Shown: one piece after another, positions 8,281 to 16,703 of the stretch
Position numbering within the stretch: position 1 is the first letter of the stretch
How the letters are laid out: each line of letters begins with the position of its first letter
Assembly: GCF_030817015.1 (NCBI RefSeq)
Contig: NZ_JAUSYS010000001.1
Coordinates: 4,216,001 to 4,280,000 of the forward strand
Direction: 5' to 3'
DNA length: 64,000 nucleotides
Source: Arthrobacter sp. V1I7
Lineage (GTDB): Bacteria > Actinomycetota > Actinomycetes > Actinomycetales > Micrococcaceae
Translations under genes and position numbers: made by a program
Notes under the pieces: model-generated
Database searches by the model: none
What the model was told of the DNA's origin: nothing
The model's input: the letters and a program-made list of their open reading frames with translations, nothing else

Positions 8281-8856
8281 CTACCGCCGACTGCCGTCGT
8301 CACCGTCGGTTTCGATGCGTTCCTTGCGTACTTCCTCATCCACGGTCACGTCGTCCGTGATGGGTTCCCGTTCGATCCGGAGCTCTTCACGCTGCACCGG
8401 AACGGTCTGGGTCACGTTCTCGGTGGTTACATATTTGCGCAGCCGCGCACGTCCGGCGGCGGCAACCCCCGCGTCGCGGCCAGTCCCGTCATAGTCCGTG
8501 TCCCGGCCGGTCGTCGCCTCCGTATAGGTCAGAGCCCCGCCGCCTAGTCCGTAGTGGGCGTAGAGCCGGTCCTCTTCGGAAGGCTCGAGGTGCCCGTCCG
8601 TGTCCACCCGGGGGGCGTCTTTGACCTGGTCCTTGGTGTACGGGATGACGATGTCGCCGCCTTCGATGCGGGCGCCCTCCAGCGGGACGAAGGATTCGGA
8701 AGTGCCGAACAGTCCGGTCTTCACCGTGACCCACGTGGGCTGGCCATTGTCGTCGTCCGCGTAGACCTGGCCGATGGATCCGATCTTGTCTCCATCGGTG
8801 GCAACGACGTTTCCGTTGCGCTGGAGCAGGTCGTCGATATCTTCCTTGGCGAGCAT
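8281..8856 (-). CDS. PRC-barrel / DUF2382 (YsnF-AvaK type) stress protein
   Basis: The 191-residue protein has an N-terminal PRC-barrel (residues 1-80, including GDKIGSIGQVYADDDNGQP and WVTVKTGLFG). The C-terminal DUF2382 segment (about 135-180) shows the pattern LRKYVTTENVTQTVPVQREEL and REPITDDVTVDEEVRKERIE. Proteins of this build are induced by general stress in actinobacteria and cyanobacteria; their biochemical role is unknown. The start at 8856 follows AAGGAGG. The gene diverges from the 9213-11076 operon across a 356-bp region with several palindromes, so both sides may share control. Confidence 0.87.
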   Translation of the reverse strand: MLAKEDIDDLLQRNGNVVATDGDKIGSIGQVYADDDNGQPTWVTVKTGLFGTSESFVPLEGARIEGGDIVIPYTKDQVKDAPRVDTDGHLEPSEEDRLYAHYGLGGGALTYTEATTGRDTDYDGTGRDAGVAAAGRARLRKYVTTENVTQTVPVQREELRIEREPITDDVTVDEEVRKERIETDGDDGSRR

Positions 8857-8927
8857 AATGCCTCCTTGGATCCGGATGAGGTTTGGGTTTGCAACACCTC
8901 CATGCGGAAGCCTGCATACCTCCACCA

Positions 8928-8939
8928 TAAGCATGCTTA
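8928..8939. promoter_or_regulatory. Palindrome TAAGCATGCTTA (operator candidate, site 1)
   Basis: This perfect 12-bp palindrome lies about 70 bp upstream of the PRC-barrel gene start. It is followed by AAGCGCTT at 8942-8949, also a palindrome, and by site 2, so three palindromes fall in 35 bp. The core AAGCATGCTT recurs with small changes at 9138 and 47232. The size and symmetry fit a dimeric winged-helix repressor such as MarR. Confidence 0.5.
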
Positions 8940-8952
8940 GTAAGCGCTTGGC

Positions 8953-8962
8953 AAGCATGCTT
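8953..8962. promoter_or_regulatory. Palindrome AAGCATGCTT (operator candidate, site 2)
   Basis: This repeats the core of site 1, 25 bp away (about two and a half helical turns centre to centre), and is followed by ACTATTTTTTTGAG. Two close copies suggest cooperative binding on the promoter of the leftward gene. Confidence 0.48.
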
Positions 8963-9137
8963 ACTATTTTTTTGAGATTAACGGAAGTTTTGCATCGGCC
9001 TCTCGGAACGATCCGACCCTTGGACCGCGGCCGCCGCCAAGCCCTCGGAGCCGAAAATTCCGCACAATTCCAGCAATATGGCAAATGCGGACCATCTACA
9101 TCTTGCAGCAGATACCAAGTGTGCTTACGATCTACAT

Positions 9138-9153
9138 AGTAACCATGCTTACT
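9138..9153. promoter_or_regulatory. Near-palindrome AGTAACCATGCTTACT (operator candidate, site 3)
   Basis: This 16-bp site has one mismatched base pair (C/C against G) and lies 60 bp upstream of the rightward stress operon. It has the same half-site as sites 1 and 2 extended by AGT/ACT. It could control the 9213-11076 operon together with the divergent gene. Confidence 0.48.
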
Positions 9154-9212
9154 GTTCGATCCAGCACCGCTGGTTCCTAATCGCCAGCTAACCTTCCGAA
9201 AAGAGAGCAACG

Positions 9213-10043
9213 ATGACAGAGAACCAATGGCCGCAGGCTGCAGAGCCTGCCTCCACAAATCCGTACCCGGCCGCAGGAACAGCATCCCCCGCCGCTCCTG
9301 AAGGTTCCCAGTCCAAAAAGGACGTCGCAAAGGACGAGGCGGCGAATGTGGCCGGACAGGCTGCCGGCGCCGCCCAGAACGTGGCGGAAACGGCGAAGGC
9401 AGAGGCCGCCAATGTGGCCTCCGAGGTGAAGACCAGCACCAAGGACCTGCTGCACCAGGCGAAGTCGGACCTGACGAGCCAGGCGGGCACGCAGCAGCAG
9501 AAGGCGGCCGAAGGAATCCGCACGATCTCCTCGCAGCTGCGCACCATGGCGGATGCGCCGGACCAGCAGGGTGTCGCTTCGGACCTGATCCGCCAGGCGG
9601 CGGACCGCTCCGCCTCCGTGGCCTCGTGGCTGGAGAACCGGGATCCGGGATCCCTGCTGGATGAGGCGAAGTCCTTTGCCCGCCAGCGCCCCGGGGCATT
9701 CCTGCTCCTGGCCGCCGGCGCGGGGTTGCTAGCGGGGAGGCTGGGCCGAAGCCTCCAGGCCGGTGCGTCCGCCACAAGTTCCACAACGGGCACGGCAGTC
9801 CCGCCGCAGCCACGGCAGTCCCCGGCTACCGAAGCCAACATCACTGCGGGCGTCGGCGAGCCGTTCTACGACGAGACCACGACCGGCCTACCGCCATACG
9901 CGGAGACCGTGTACGGCGAGCCGCCGCTGCCAGGCGCAACACGGCCGGGTCCGGCGCAGACCCTTCCGGGAAGTTCCAGCGCCGGTGTCCCGCTGCGCGA
10001 CGTCAATGATCCGTACACCGAAGGCGAAGGGCGACCCCTGTGA
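9213..10043 (+). CDS. Ala-rich stress/envelope protein with a single membrane segment
   Basis: The 276-residue protein has a long Ala/Lys/Glu-rich helical region (residues 35-115, with repeats of the type 'NVAGQAAGAAQNVAETAKAEAANVASEV'), suggesting a coiled coil. A membrane stretch follows (PGAFLLLAAGAGLLAGRLG, about 165-185) and then a Pro-rich cytoplasmic tail. It is the first gene of a three-gene operon (GTGA overlap with the next gene) typical of actinobacteria and associated with envelope or osmotic stress. No enzymatic motif is visible. The start at 9213 follows AAAAGAGAG. Confidence 0.75.
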   Translation: MTENQWPQAAEPASTNPYPAAGTASPAAPEGSQSKKDVAKDEAANVAGQAAGAAQNVAETAKAEAANVASEVKTSTKDLLHQAKSDLTSQAGTQQQKAAEGIRTISSQLRTMADAPDQQGVASDLIRQAADRSASVASWLENRDPGSLLDEAKSFARQRPGAFLLLAAGAGLLAGRLGRSLQAGASATSSTTGTAVPPQPRQSPATEANITAGVGEPFYDETTTGLPPYAETVYGEPPLPGATRPGPAQTLPGSSSAGVPLRDVNDPYTEGEGRPL

Positions 10044-10471
10044 GCAGCCAGACACCGGAACCCCCTCCCTCCGCCGCGCACGCCAAGGCGGATTCGACCT
10101 CCCTGGGAGATCTCCTCAGTGACGTCACCCGGGAACTTTCCACCCTGATGCGGCAGGAAATCGAACTCGCCAAGGCTGAACTGAAGCAGTCGGGCACGAA
10201 GGCAGGCAAGGGCGGCGGCATGCTCGCGGGCGCCGGCGTGGCCGGCCACTTCGTGCTGCTGTTCCTTTCCATTGCCCTCTGGTACGCATTGGGGATGCTC
10301 ATGGGCCTGGGCTGGTCCGCCGTCGTAGTAGCCATCATCTGGGGCATCATCGCCGCAGTGCTGGCATCGATGGGCCGCAAGGAACTCAAGAAAATCCAAG
10401 GCATGCCCCGGACCGTCGAGACAATCCAGGAAATTCCACCCACCCTGAAACCTAATGAGGACAAACGATGA
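10040..10471 (+). CDS. Phage holin-like superfamily III (DUF1469) membrane protein
   Basis: The 143-residue protein has an amphipathic N-terminal region (SLGDLLSDVTRELSTLMRQEIELAKAEL), then two membrane helices (about residues 62-84 and 90-112) and a charged tail. This is the DUF1469 family, annotated 'holin-like' although members are chromosomal membrane proteins of unknown role. It starts with GTG overlapping the previous stop and ends in an ATGA overlap with the next gene, so the three are translationally coupled. Confidence 0.84.
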   Translation: MSSQTPEPPPSAAHAKADSTSLGDLLSDVTRELSTLMRQEIELAKAELKQSGTKAGKGGGMLAGAGVAGHFVLLFLSIALWYALGMLMGLGWSAVVVAIIWGIIAAVLASMGRKELKKIQGMPRTVETIQEIPPTLKPNEDKR

Positions 10472-11076
10472 GTGAAAACCCGGACGCAATCCGCGCCGAC
10501 ATTGAAGCTACCCGCGCCCGCCTCGGCACCAACGTGGATGCCGTGGCTGACAAAGTAACCCCGTCCAATGTCGTCCACCGGCAGACCGACAAGGTCAAGG
10601 ACGCCGTATACGGGGTGAAGGACAAGATCATGGGCGTCTCGGATACCGCCACCAGCAAAGTCCACTCAGCAACAGGCAGCGCTGGAGCAAGCATTGGCTC
10701 CTCCATCGGGGATGCCGGATCGGCCATCGCGGACGCCCCCCACCAGGCCGCCGTGAAGACCCAGGGCAACCCCCTTGCCGCCGGCCTGATCGCCTTCGGC
10801 GTGGGACTGCTCGTCTCTTCCCTGATCCCGCCAAGCCAGAAGGAACGCGAAGCCGCCGAGGCGCTGAAGAGCGCCGCGGAACCGGTCACCACCCAGCTGA
10901 CGGAGGCTGCCCAGGACATGGCACAGGGCCTCAAGGAGCCGGCCCAGGAAGCGGTGGAGAACGTCAAGGCCACCGCCACCGACGCCGTCCAAACCGTCAA
11001 GGACGAAGGCCAGGGCAGCGTCTCGGACGTCAAGGCCAGCGCCACTGACGCCAAGGACCACGTCCAGAACACCTAA
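10468..11076 (+). CDS. DUF3618 domain stress protein
   Basis: The 202-residue protein opens with the DUF3618 motif PDAIRADIEATRARLGTNVDAVADKV. A membrane segment follows (NPLAAGLIAFGVGLLVSSLI, about 90-112), then an Ala/Lys/Glu-rich helical tail reminiscent of LEA-type proteins. DUF3618 proteins are widespread in actinobacteria in such stress operons; no activity is known. Its start overlaps the previous gene by ATGA, and a strong hairpin follows the stop. Confidence 0.86.
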   Translation: MSENPDAIRADIEATRARLGTNVDAVADKVTPSNVVHRQTDKVKDAVYGVKDKIMGVSDTATSKVHSATGSAGASIGSSIGDAGSAIADAPHQAAVKTQGNPLAAGLIAFGVGLLVSSLIPPSQKEREAAEALKSAAEPVTTQLTEAAQDMAQGLKEPAQEAVENVKATATDAVQTVKDEGQGSVSDVKASATDAKDHVQNT

Positions 11077-11092
11077 CGCAGTGTTTGCTTGC

Positions 11093-11123
11093 GGGCCGCC
11101 TCCCCACCCAGGAGAGGCGGCCC
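11093..11123 (+). terminator. Terminator between convergent transcripts
   Basis: GGGCCGCCTC (11093-11102) pairs perfectly with GAGGCGGCCC (11114-11123) around an 11-nt loop. It lies 16 bp after the DUF3618 stop and 8 bp from the end of the convergent GDPD gene. There is no long T-run, so termination strength is uncertain. Confidence 0.6.
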
Positions 11124-11130
11124 GTTCGCT

Positions 11131-12078
11131 TTACCCCGGCCTGATCCGATTATCACCGCTTGCTCCGGACTGCGGTGCCCGGCGCGGCGGCCGGCCGCCG
11201 TTGGTGAGTTGGGCGAGGACCTGCGCGGGACGGTTCGTGGTGATCTCGTGGACGCCCAGCTCCTGGCAGAGTGCGACGTCGTCCTCCTCGTCCACTGTCC
11301 AGACCCGGAACCGGCGTCCGGAATCGAGCCAGCGCCGGACGATCCGGGAGTGCCCGCGCAAGTAGTCGACGCCGGGTCCGGCAATGCCGACCTCACCGTT
11401 GTTCAGGATCCGCACTCCCTCCGTGTGGGCGGCCTTCATCACGTTTGCCAGCGCACCGCCGGTGAACGCCCCGAGGCCAAGCCCTACGCGGATGCCGTCG
11501 ACGTCCACGTCGTCGACCAGCTGGCAGACCGCCTCCGCCGGAACGGATTTGAGCAGGTGCTTCACCGCGTCCGGGCTGAAGCTCATGAAGGACACCTTGA
11601 TGTTTCCGAGCATCGACGTGGCCGGCTCCCACCCTTGGGCCGTCAGGACATCGAGGACGCGGTCTTCGAGCCTGAGCTGGTACGGGCTGGGGTGTTTGAG
11701 CTCAATTGCCAGCCCGATCTCGCGGCCTGCCGCCCGCAGGATGTCCAGGAGCTCGACAAGGGTCAGGAACTGCGTTGATGTGCCGCCGTATTCGGCGGGA
11801 ATCCGGGCGCCCCGCCAGGAGGAGAAATCCAACCGGCGGAGCTCCCTCAGGGTCCGGTCGGCGACCGGACCGGTGCCGTCCGAGGTCCGGTCCAGGTTCG
11901 CGTCGTGCACCAGCACGGGGTGCAGGTCACGGGTCAGGCGGACGTCGCACTCGACACCGTCGGCGCCGTCGACGATGGCCTGCAGGTAGGCGGCCCGGGT
12001 GTGCTCCGCGAAAGCCCCGCTGGAGCCGCGGTGGGCGTAGACAAGCGGACGGGCGTCCCGGGACTCGTCGGTTGTCAT
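11131..12078 (-). CDS. Glycerophosphodiester phosphodiesterase
   Basis: The 315-residue TIM-barrel enzyme has the GDPD motifs: YAHRGSSG near residue 14, VECDVRLTRD with the metal-binding Glu/Asp pair, VHDANLDRTSDG, and a later ELKHP strand. It hydrolyses glycerophosphodiesters to glycerol-3-phosphate and an alcohol. There is no signal peptide, so it is probably cytoplasmic. The ATG at 12078 is only about 6 nt downstream of a TAACGT -10-like element with no ribosome-binding site, which suggests a leaderless transcript. It diverges from the DUF445 gene. Confidence 0.88.
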   Translation of the reverse strand: MTTDESRDARPLVYAHRGSSGAFAEHTRAAYLQAIVDGADGVECDVRLTRDLHPVLVHDANLDRTSDGTGPVADRTLRELRRLDFSSWRGARIPAEYGGTSTQFLTLVELLDILRAAGREIGLAIELKHPSPYQLRLEDRVLDVLTAQGWEPATSMLGNIKVSFMSFSPDAVKHLLKSVPAEAVCQLVDDVDVDGIRVGLGLGAFTGGALANVMKAAHTEGVRILNNGEVGIAGPGVDYLRGHSRIVRRWLDSGRRFRVWTVDEEDDVALCQELGVHEITTNRPAQVLAQLTNGGRPPRRAPQSGASGDNRIRPG

Positions 12079-12129
12079 AGAGCCACGTTAGCGGACCTGA
12101 CCGGCCAGGAGTCCGACTAGGCTGGGCAC

Positions 12130-13437
12130 ATGCACGTGAATACTGATCGAGCTTCCCGGCCCGCGTCCGGGTCCGCCGTCGAACATCGGTACAGCGCGGC
12201 GGACGCCGAGAAAGCCGTTGCGCTGCGGAAAATGAAGCTGCTCGCCGTGTCGCTGCTGATCGCGATGGCCGTCATCTTCCTGATCGCCTTCGGACTGCAG
12301 AAGCAGTATCCGTGGCTCGAATACGTCCGGGCGGCTGCCGAGGGCGGCATGGTGGGTGCGCTTGCCGACTGGTTCGCCGTCACCGCCCTGTTCAAGTACC
12401 CGATGGGCCTCAAGATCCCGCACACCGCCATCATCCCGAATCGGAAGGACCAGATCGGCGCCTCGCTGGGCGACTTCGTGGAGACCAACTTCCTCTCCGA
12501 GCAGGTAGTCCACGAGAAGCTTGCCTCCATGGACATCGCGCGCAAGGCTGGCACCTGGCTGTCCGGACCCGGCGGTGCCGAACGCGTCGCCAAGGAAGGC
12601 GCCGCCATCATCCGCGGCGCGTTCACCGTGTTGAACGACGACGACGTCCAGGCCGTGATCGAGAGCATGGTCCGCAAGCATCTGCTCACCCCGCCCTGGG
12701 GACCGCCGGTGGGCCGGCTCGCCCAGCGGATCTTCGACGACGGCCACCACCACGCACTCGTGGACCTGCTGGTCGACCGCACGGTGGACTGGGTCCGGGA
12801 CAACCACGAAACCGTCAGCAGGCTGGTCACGGACCGCTCCCCCACCTGGGTGCCGACCTTCGTGGACGGGCTCGTGGGCGACAAGGTCTACGTGGAGATC
12901 CTGAAATTCACCAAGGCGGTGCAGGCCAATCCCCAGCACCAGGTCCGGTTGTCCATCGACAAGTACCTCCAGGAACTCGCGCAGGACCTGCAGCATGACC
13001 CGGTCATGATCGCCCGCGCCGAGGGCATCAAAGCCCAGGTCCTCGGCGACCCCGAGGTCAGGGAACTCGCGTCCCGCACATGGGGCACCATCAAGACCGC
13101 CCTGCTCACCGCCGTCGACGATCCGCACAGCGAGCTGACCGTGAAGTTCAAGGCCGCCGTGCACGACTTCGGCACCCGGCTGGTGGTGGATCCGGAACTG
13201 GCCGGCAAGGTGAACAAGTGGATCGGCGACGCCGCGGGCTATCTCGTGAAGACCTACCGCTCGGATATCGCCGCCGTGATCTCAGATACCGTGGCGCGCT
13301 GGGATGGCGAAGAAACCTCACAAAAGATCGAGCTCCAGGTGGGCAAGGACCTGCAGTTCATCCGGATCAACGGCACCGTCGTGGGCGCCCTTGCCGGGCT
13401 CGCCATCTTCACCGTGGCGCACCTGTTGTTCGGCTAG
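12130..13437 (+). CDS. DUF445 family membrane protein
   Basis: The 435-residue protein has one membrane helix near residues 38-58, the family-typical AAAEGGMVGALADWFAVTALFKYPMGLKIPHTAIIP block, a long helical middle, and a C-terminal helix (INGTVVGALAGLAIFTVAHLLFG). DUF445 proteins are conserved and usually of unknown function. The start ATG follows CTAGGCTGGGCAC directly, a -10-like element with no Shine-Dalgarno, so translation is probably leaderless. It ends 4 bp from the convergent pxpA gene. Confidence 0.87.
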   Translation: MHVNTDRASRPASGSAVEHRYSAADAEKAVALRKMKLLAVSLLIAMAVIFLIAFGLQKQYPWLEYVRAAAEGGMVGALADWFAVTALFKYPMGLKIPHTAIIPNRKDQIGASLGDFVETNFLSEQVVHEKLASMDIARKAGTWLSGPGGAERVAKEGAAIIRGAFTVLNDDDVQAVIESMVRKHLLTPPWGPPVGRLAQRIFDDGHHHALVDLLVDRTVDWVRDNHETVSRLVTDRSPTWVPTFVDGLVGDKVYVEILKFTKAVQANPQHQVRLSIDKYLQELAQDLQHDPVMIARAEGIKAQVLGDPEVRELASRTWGTIKTALLTAVDDPHSELTVKFKAAVHDFGTRLVVDPELAGKVNKWIGDAAGYLVKTYRSDIAAVISDTVARWDGEETSQKIELQVGKDLQFIRINGTVVGALAGLAIFTVAHLLFG

Positions 13438-13441
13438 CTCT

Positions 13442-14191
13442 CTAGGCGAAACTTTCCAGCTCGACGCCGGCCTGCTCCAGGGCCGCGCGGACCGCGCCCG
13501 CCGTGAGGATGGACCCGGGGGCAGCCCCGTGCAGGCACAGCGAGTGCGGTTCGATCCGGAGCACCGTGCCGTCGACCGCTTCGACTTCGCCCTTCGTAGC
13601 GAGGCGTACGGCCCGTTCTGCGATTTGCCCGGCGTCGTGCAGCAGGGCACCGTCCTGCGAGCGCGGCACAAGGGTGCCGTCCGGCAGGTAGCTGCGGTCG
13701 GCGAAGGCTTCGGCGAAGACGGGGTGGCCCGATTCCGCTGCAATCGCGAGCAGGGCGGAGCCGGGGAAGCCGAGCACCGGCAGTCCCGGGTCGTAGGCCT
13801 GGACGGCAGCGATCACGGCCGACGCCTGCTCGGCGTCGCGCACTGTCCGATCGTAGAGGGCGCCGTGCACCTTGACGTAATCCACCGAGGCGCCGACCGC
13901 ATGGGCCACCCCGTCCAGGGCGCCGAGCTGGTACAGCACGGACCCGAAGAGATCGTCGAAGGACATGTCCAGTGCCCGGAGGCCGAACCCGGCGAGGTCC
14001 GGGTAGCCGATGTGGGCGCCCACCCGGACGTCGAGCTCGTAGGCGGCACGGCAGGTGTCCAGCATCGTCACGGGGTCTCCGGCGTGCACCCCGCAGGCCA
14101 CGCTGGCGCTCGTGACGAGGGGGAACATGGCGGCGTCGTCACCCATGGTCCAGCTCCCGAAGGACTCCCCGAGGTCGGCGTTCAGATCCAA
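13442..14191 (-). CDS. pxpA: 5-oxoprolinase subunit A (LamB/YcsF family)
   Basis: The 249-residue protein opens with DLNADLGESFG and contains VACGVHAGDP, GAHIGYPDL, VKVHGALYDR, FADRSYLPDGTLVPR and CLHGAAPG, all hallmarks of PxpA/YcsF. With PxpB and PxpC this enzyme opens 5-oxoproline to glutamate with ATP. PxpB and PxpC are not in the window, so they must be elsewhere or absent. The best start is a TTG at 14191 that gives M-D-L-N-A-D; it lies inside the end of the EcsC-family gene and follows GAAGGCGG. The 10-bp overlap indicates translational coupling. Confidence 0.88.
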   Translation of the reverse strand: MDLNADLGESFGSWTMGDDAAMFPLVTSASVACGVHAGDPVTMLDTCRAAYELDVRVGAHIGYPDLAGFGLRALDMSFDDLFGSVLYQLGALDGVAHAVGASVDYVKVHGALYDRTVRDAEQASAVIAAVQAYDPGLPVLGFPGSALLAIAAESGHPVFAEAFADRSYLPDGTLVPRSQDGALLHDAGQIAERAVRLATKGEVEAVDGTVLRIEPHSLCLHGAAPGSILTAGAVRAALEQAGVELESFA

Positions 14192-15105
14192 GACTTGCCG
14201 CCTTCCGGCGCAGAGTCGTTGCGGGGGCCGGCGTCGGAAGGCGTGCCCGGGCCCGCCCCCAGGCCGGGGTCGGAAGGCGTGCCGGGGCCCGCATCCAGGC
14301 CGATGTCCGGACGGGTGTTGCGGAGGGCCTCCGGGCCGGCCGCGCCCGCGTTGGCCCGCAGTTCGCCCGGGATCGTGTCCGGCATGGGTCCGAAGGCCTC
14401 CTTGGCGTTGGCGATGACGGCGAGTCCCATCATGCGGTTGCCGACGCCGCCGACCACGGCTCCGATGCCGAAGGGCAGCGCCCGGCCCAGCAGGGCAGTG
14501 CCCTGGCGTTTCAGCAGGTTCCGGAGGAACATCGTCTGGATCCGTTCCCGCACCGAGCCGAAGCCAGCCATCGGAACCCGGCGGGCGAAGAGGGAGCCCC
14601 ACGCCTGGGTGGGTCCCTTGCCTTGCCCCGCGGACTGCGCGCCCAGCGAGCCCAGCAAGGCCGTGCCCTCCTCACCGAGCATGATGGCCATGACCAGCGT
14701 GCTTGCCTTATCCGGGTCGACCATCTGCACGCCGTGCAGCTCGGCGAGCGAGGTAGCGAACACTGCCGTGGCCTCGAGGAATCCGACGGTCGCGGCGGCT
14801 GAAAGACCCAGTGCGGCCACGGTACCGACACCGGGAATTACGGCCGATCCGCCCACGAGTGCCCCGCCGCCGGTGACGGTGAGCAGATAATCGCGTTCCA
14901 GTTTTGCGGCCAGTTGCGCCGCCGTGGCATGCGGATGCCTCTTCTGCAGGCGCCGGAGATTTGCCAGGACCAGGGGGCGCTGGATCTCGACGGCCCGCAA
15001 GAGCACGTTGTGGACGCCTGGCTTGGGGTTGCCCTCGGCGTCGAACATCACGTTGTGTGCGGTCTTCTGCGCCATCTTCATCGCCGGGTTGCTGCGCTTG
15101 GCCAT
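14182..15105 (-). CDS. EcsC family membrane-associated protein
   Basis: The 307-residue protein shows the EcsC-like pattern: HPHATAAQLAAKLERDYLLTVTGGGALVGGSAVIPGVGT, FLEATAVFATSLAELHGV, and LLGRALPFGIGAVVGGVGNR near residue 200, followed by KEAFGPMP. Members are probably peripheral membrane proteins; the Bacillus protein was linked to an ABC transporter, but the function is unclear. The last 50 residues carry two copies of AGPGTPSD, encoded by an imperfect tandem repeat at about 14229-14300. The gene overlaps pxpA and likely shares its transcript. Confidence 0.78.
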   Translation of the reverse strand: MAKRSNPAMKMAQKTAHNVMFDAEGNPKPGVHNVLLRAVEIQRPLVLANLRRLQKRHPHATAAQLAAKLERDYLLTVTGGGALVGGSAVIPGVGTVAALGLSAAATVGFLEATAVFATSLAELHGVQMVDPDKASTLVMAIMLGEEGTALLGSLGAQSAGQGKGPTQAWGSLFARRVPMAGFGSVRERIQTMFLRNLLKRQGTALLGRALPFGIGAVVGGVGNRMMGLAVIANAKEAFGPMPDTIPGELRANAGAAGPEALRNTRPDIGLDAGPGTPSDPGLGAGPGTPSDAGPRNDSAPEGGKSWI

Positions 15106-15277
15106 CGTCGCCTCTCGTCAAAAACCGGAACTGTCGGTAGGTGCAGGCCGTCACTTGCCTGCACGCCTTAACACTAGGCCAAACCCCCGGCCGGGTCAGG
15201 GCGCCCCGGCACACCGGCCCATCCCGCGGCCCGGCATTTTTCCCTCAGAGTCCCCGGCGGGCCCCTAGACTGGGCAC

Positions 15278-16618
15278 ATGCGCGCCCCGCGAGCCCTCCG
15301 TCCATTCGCGCACCGGGAATACCGGGTGCTGATCGCGGCGCTGGCCATCTCCATCTTCGGCTCCGGAATGTGGGCCGTCGCGATGGTCTATGAGGTGATC
15401 CACCTTGGCGGCGGCCCGCTGGAGCTCTCGCTTGTGGCCGCGGCGGGCAGTGCGGGGCTCGTGGCGTTCGTGCTGGCCGGCGGCATCGCGGCGGACCGGG
15501 TGCCGCAGCGGCTGCTGATCATCGGAGTCGAGGGCGCGAACCTGGCCGTCATTGCCGGCATCAGCGGGCTCGCCCTGCTCGGCTGGCTGCAGCTCTGGCA
15601 TCTGGCGCTCGGGGCGTTCGTGTTGGGCGTCGGGGCGGCGTTCTTCTTCCCCGCGTACTCCGCCATCCTGCCCCGGATCCTCCCGCCCGAGGACCTGCTC
15701 GCGGCCAACGGCATGGAAGGGACAGTGCGGCCGATCCTGCAGCAGGCTGCCGGTCCTGCCGTCGCCGGCATCCTGGTGGCCGCGCTTTCCCCCTCGCACG
15801 CGGTGACCGGCGTGGCGGCCTGCCATCTGCTGGCTTTCGGAATCCTGAACTTCCTCAGGCCCCAGCACCCGCTCGCGGGCCAGGAGCCCGCGGACGCCGC
15901 CGCGGGCGAGCGGGTGCACGCCAGCTCGTTGCTGCACGACCTCCGCGAAGGGGTGGGCTACACGCTCCGGACCCCCTGGCTGTTGTGGACCCTGCTCTGG
16001 GCCTGCATTTCGGTACTGTTCCTGATCGGCCCGATCGAGGTGCTGTTGCCGTTCGTGGTCCGCGACCAGCTCGGCGGCGACTCGCGGATGTTCGGTTTCC
16101 TGCTCGCCATCATGGGCGTCGGTAGCGCTGTAGCCTCGCTGGCCACGGCGTCCTTCCCCCTGCCGCGCCGCTATCTCAGCGTGATGATGGTTTCCTGGGG
16201 AGTGGGCACGCTGCCGATCGCCGCCGTGGGGATCATGGACAGTTTCTGGGCGGTGGCCGCAGCCATGTTTGTCTTCGGCGCCACCGGAAGTGTGGGCATG
16301 GTCATCTGGGGCACGTTGCTGCAGCGCCGGGTCCCGCCGCACCTGCTCGGCCGCGTCTCCAGCCTGGATTTTTTCGTCTCGCTCGCCCTCATGCCCGTCT
16401 CCATGGCCCTGGCCGGCCCCGCCGCCGAGGTGCTCCCGGTGTGGCTGATATTCCTCGTGGCGGGGGGCGTGTGCCCGCTCATGGCCGTCGTGGCGATGGT
16501 CGTCGCGCGGATGCCGCAGGACGAGCTGGCCCATCCCCTGGACCGCGGCCTGGACCGCGGCGCGGACAGCGGCGCGGACCGGGACCCGGACAGCGGGCGG
16601 ACGGCGGAACGGACCTGA
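15278..16618 (+). CDS. Major facilitator superfamily transporter (MFS_3 / EntS type)
   Basis: The 446-residue protein has about 12 membrane helices. It has the MFS loop motif ADRVPQRLLI after helix 2 and MEGTVRPILQQAAGPAVAGILVA near helix 5, resembling multidrug or siderophore exporters of the MFS_3 branch. The substrate is unknown. The C-terminus has a short Asp/Arg-rich repeat (DRGLDRGADSGADRDPDSG). The ATG follows CTAGACTGGGCAC, almost identical to the DUF445 gene start, again suggesting a leaderless mRNA. No operon partner is evident. Confidence 0.86.
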   Translation: MRAPRALRPFAHREYRVLIAALAISIFGSGMWAVAMVYEVIHLGGGPLELSLVAAAGSAGLVAFVLAGGIAADRVPQRLLIIGVEGANLAVIAGISGLALLGWLQLWHLALGAFVLGVGAAFFFPAYSAILPRILPPEDLLAANGMEGTVRPILQQAAGPAVAGILVAALSPSHAVTGVAACHLLAFGILNFLRPQHPLAGQEPADAAAGERVHASSLLHDLREGVGYTLRTPWLLWTLLWACISVLFLIGPIEVLLPFVVRDQLGGDSRMFGFLLAIMGVGSAVASLATASFPLPRRYLSVMMVSWGVGTLPIAAVGIMDSFWAVAAAMFVFGATGSVGMVIWGTLLQRRVPPHLLGRVSSLDFFVSLALMPVSMALAGPAAEVLPVWLIFLVAGGVCPLMAVVAMVVARMPQDELAHPLDRGLDRGADSGADRDPDSGRTAERT

Positions 16619-16703
16619 TGTGCGACCGGGGCGGATCGACGTCGTCCCTCCGCGCCGTGGCTGAGCCCGGGACGCGCGCGTTCGCGTCCCGGACTGCCGC
16701 GCC

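Noticed and set aside
8857..9813. Upstream extension of the DUF2382 frame to 510 codons
   Set aside because: The extension runs antisense through the neighbouring gene and a palindrome-rich promoter region; the ATG at 8856 has an ideal ribosome-binding site.
14229..14300. Imperfect tandem repeat of about 36 bp
   Set aside because: It encodes the repeated AGPGTPSD tail of the EcsC-family protein and needs no other explanation.
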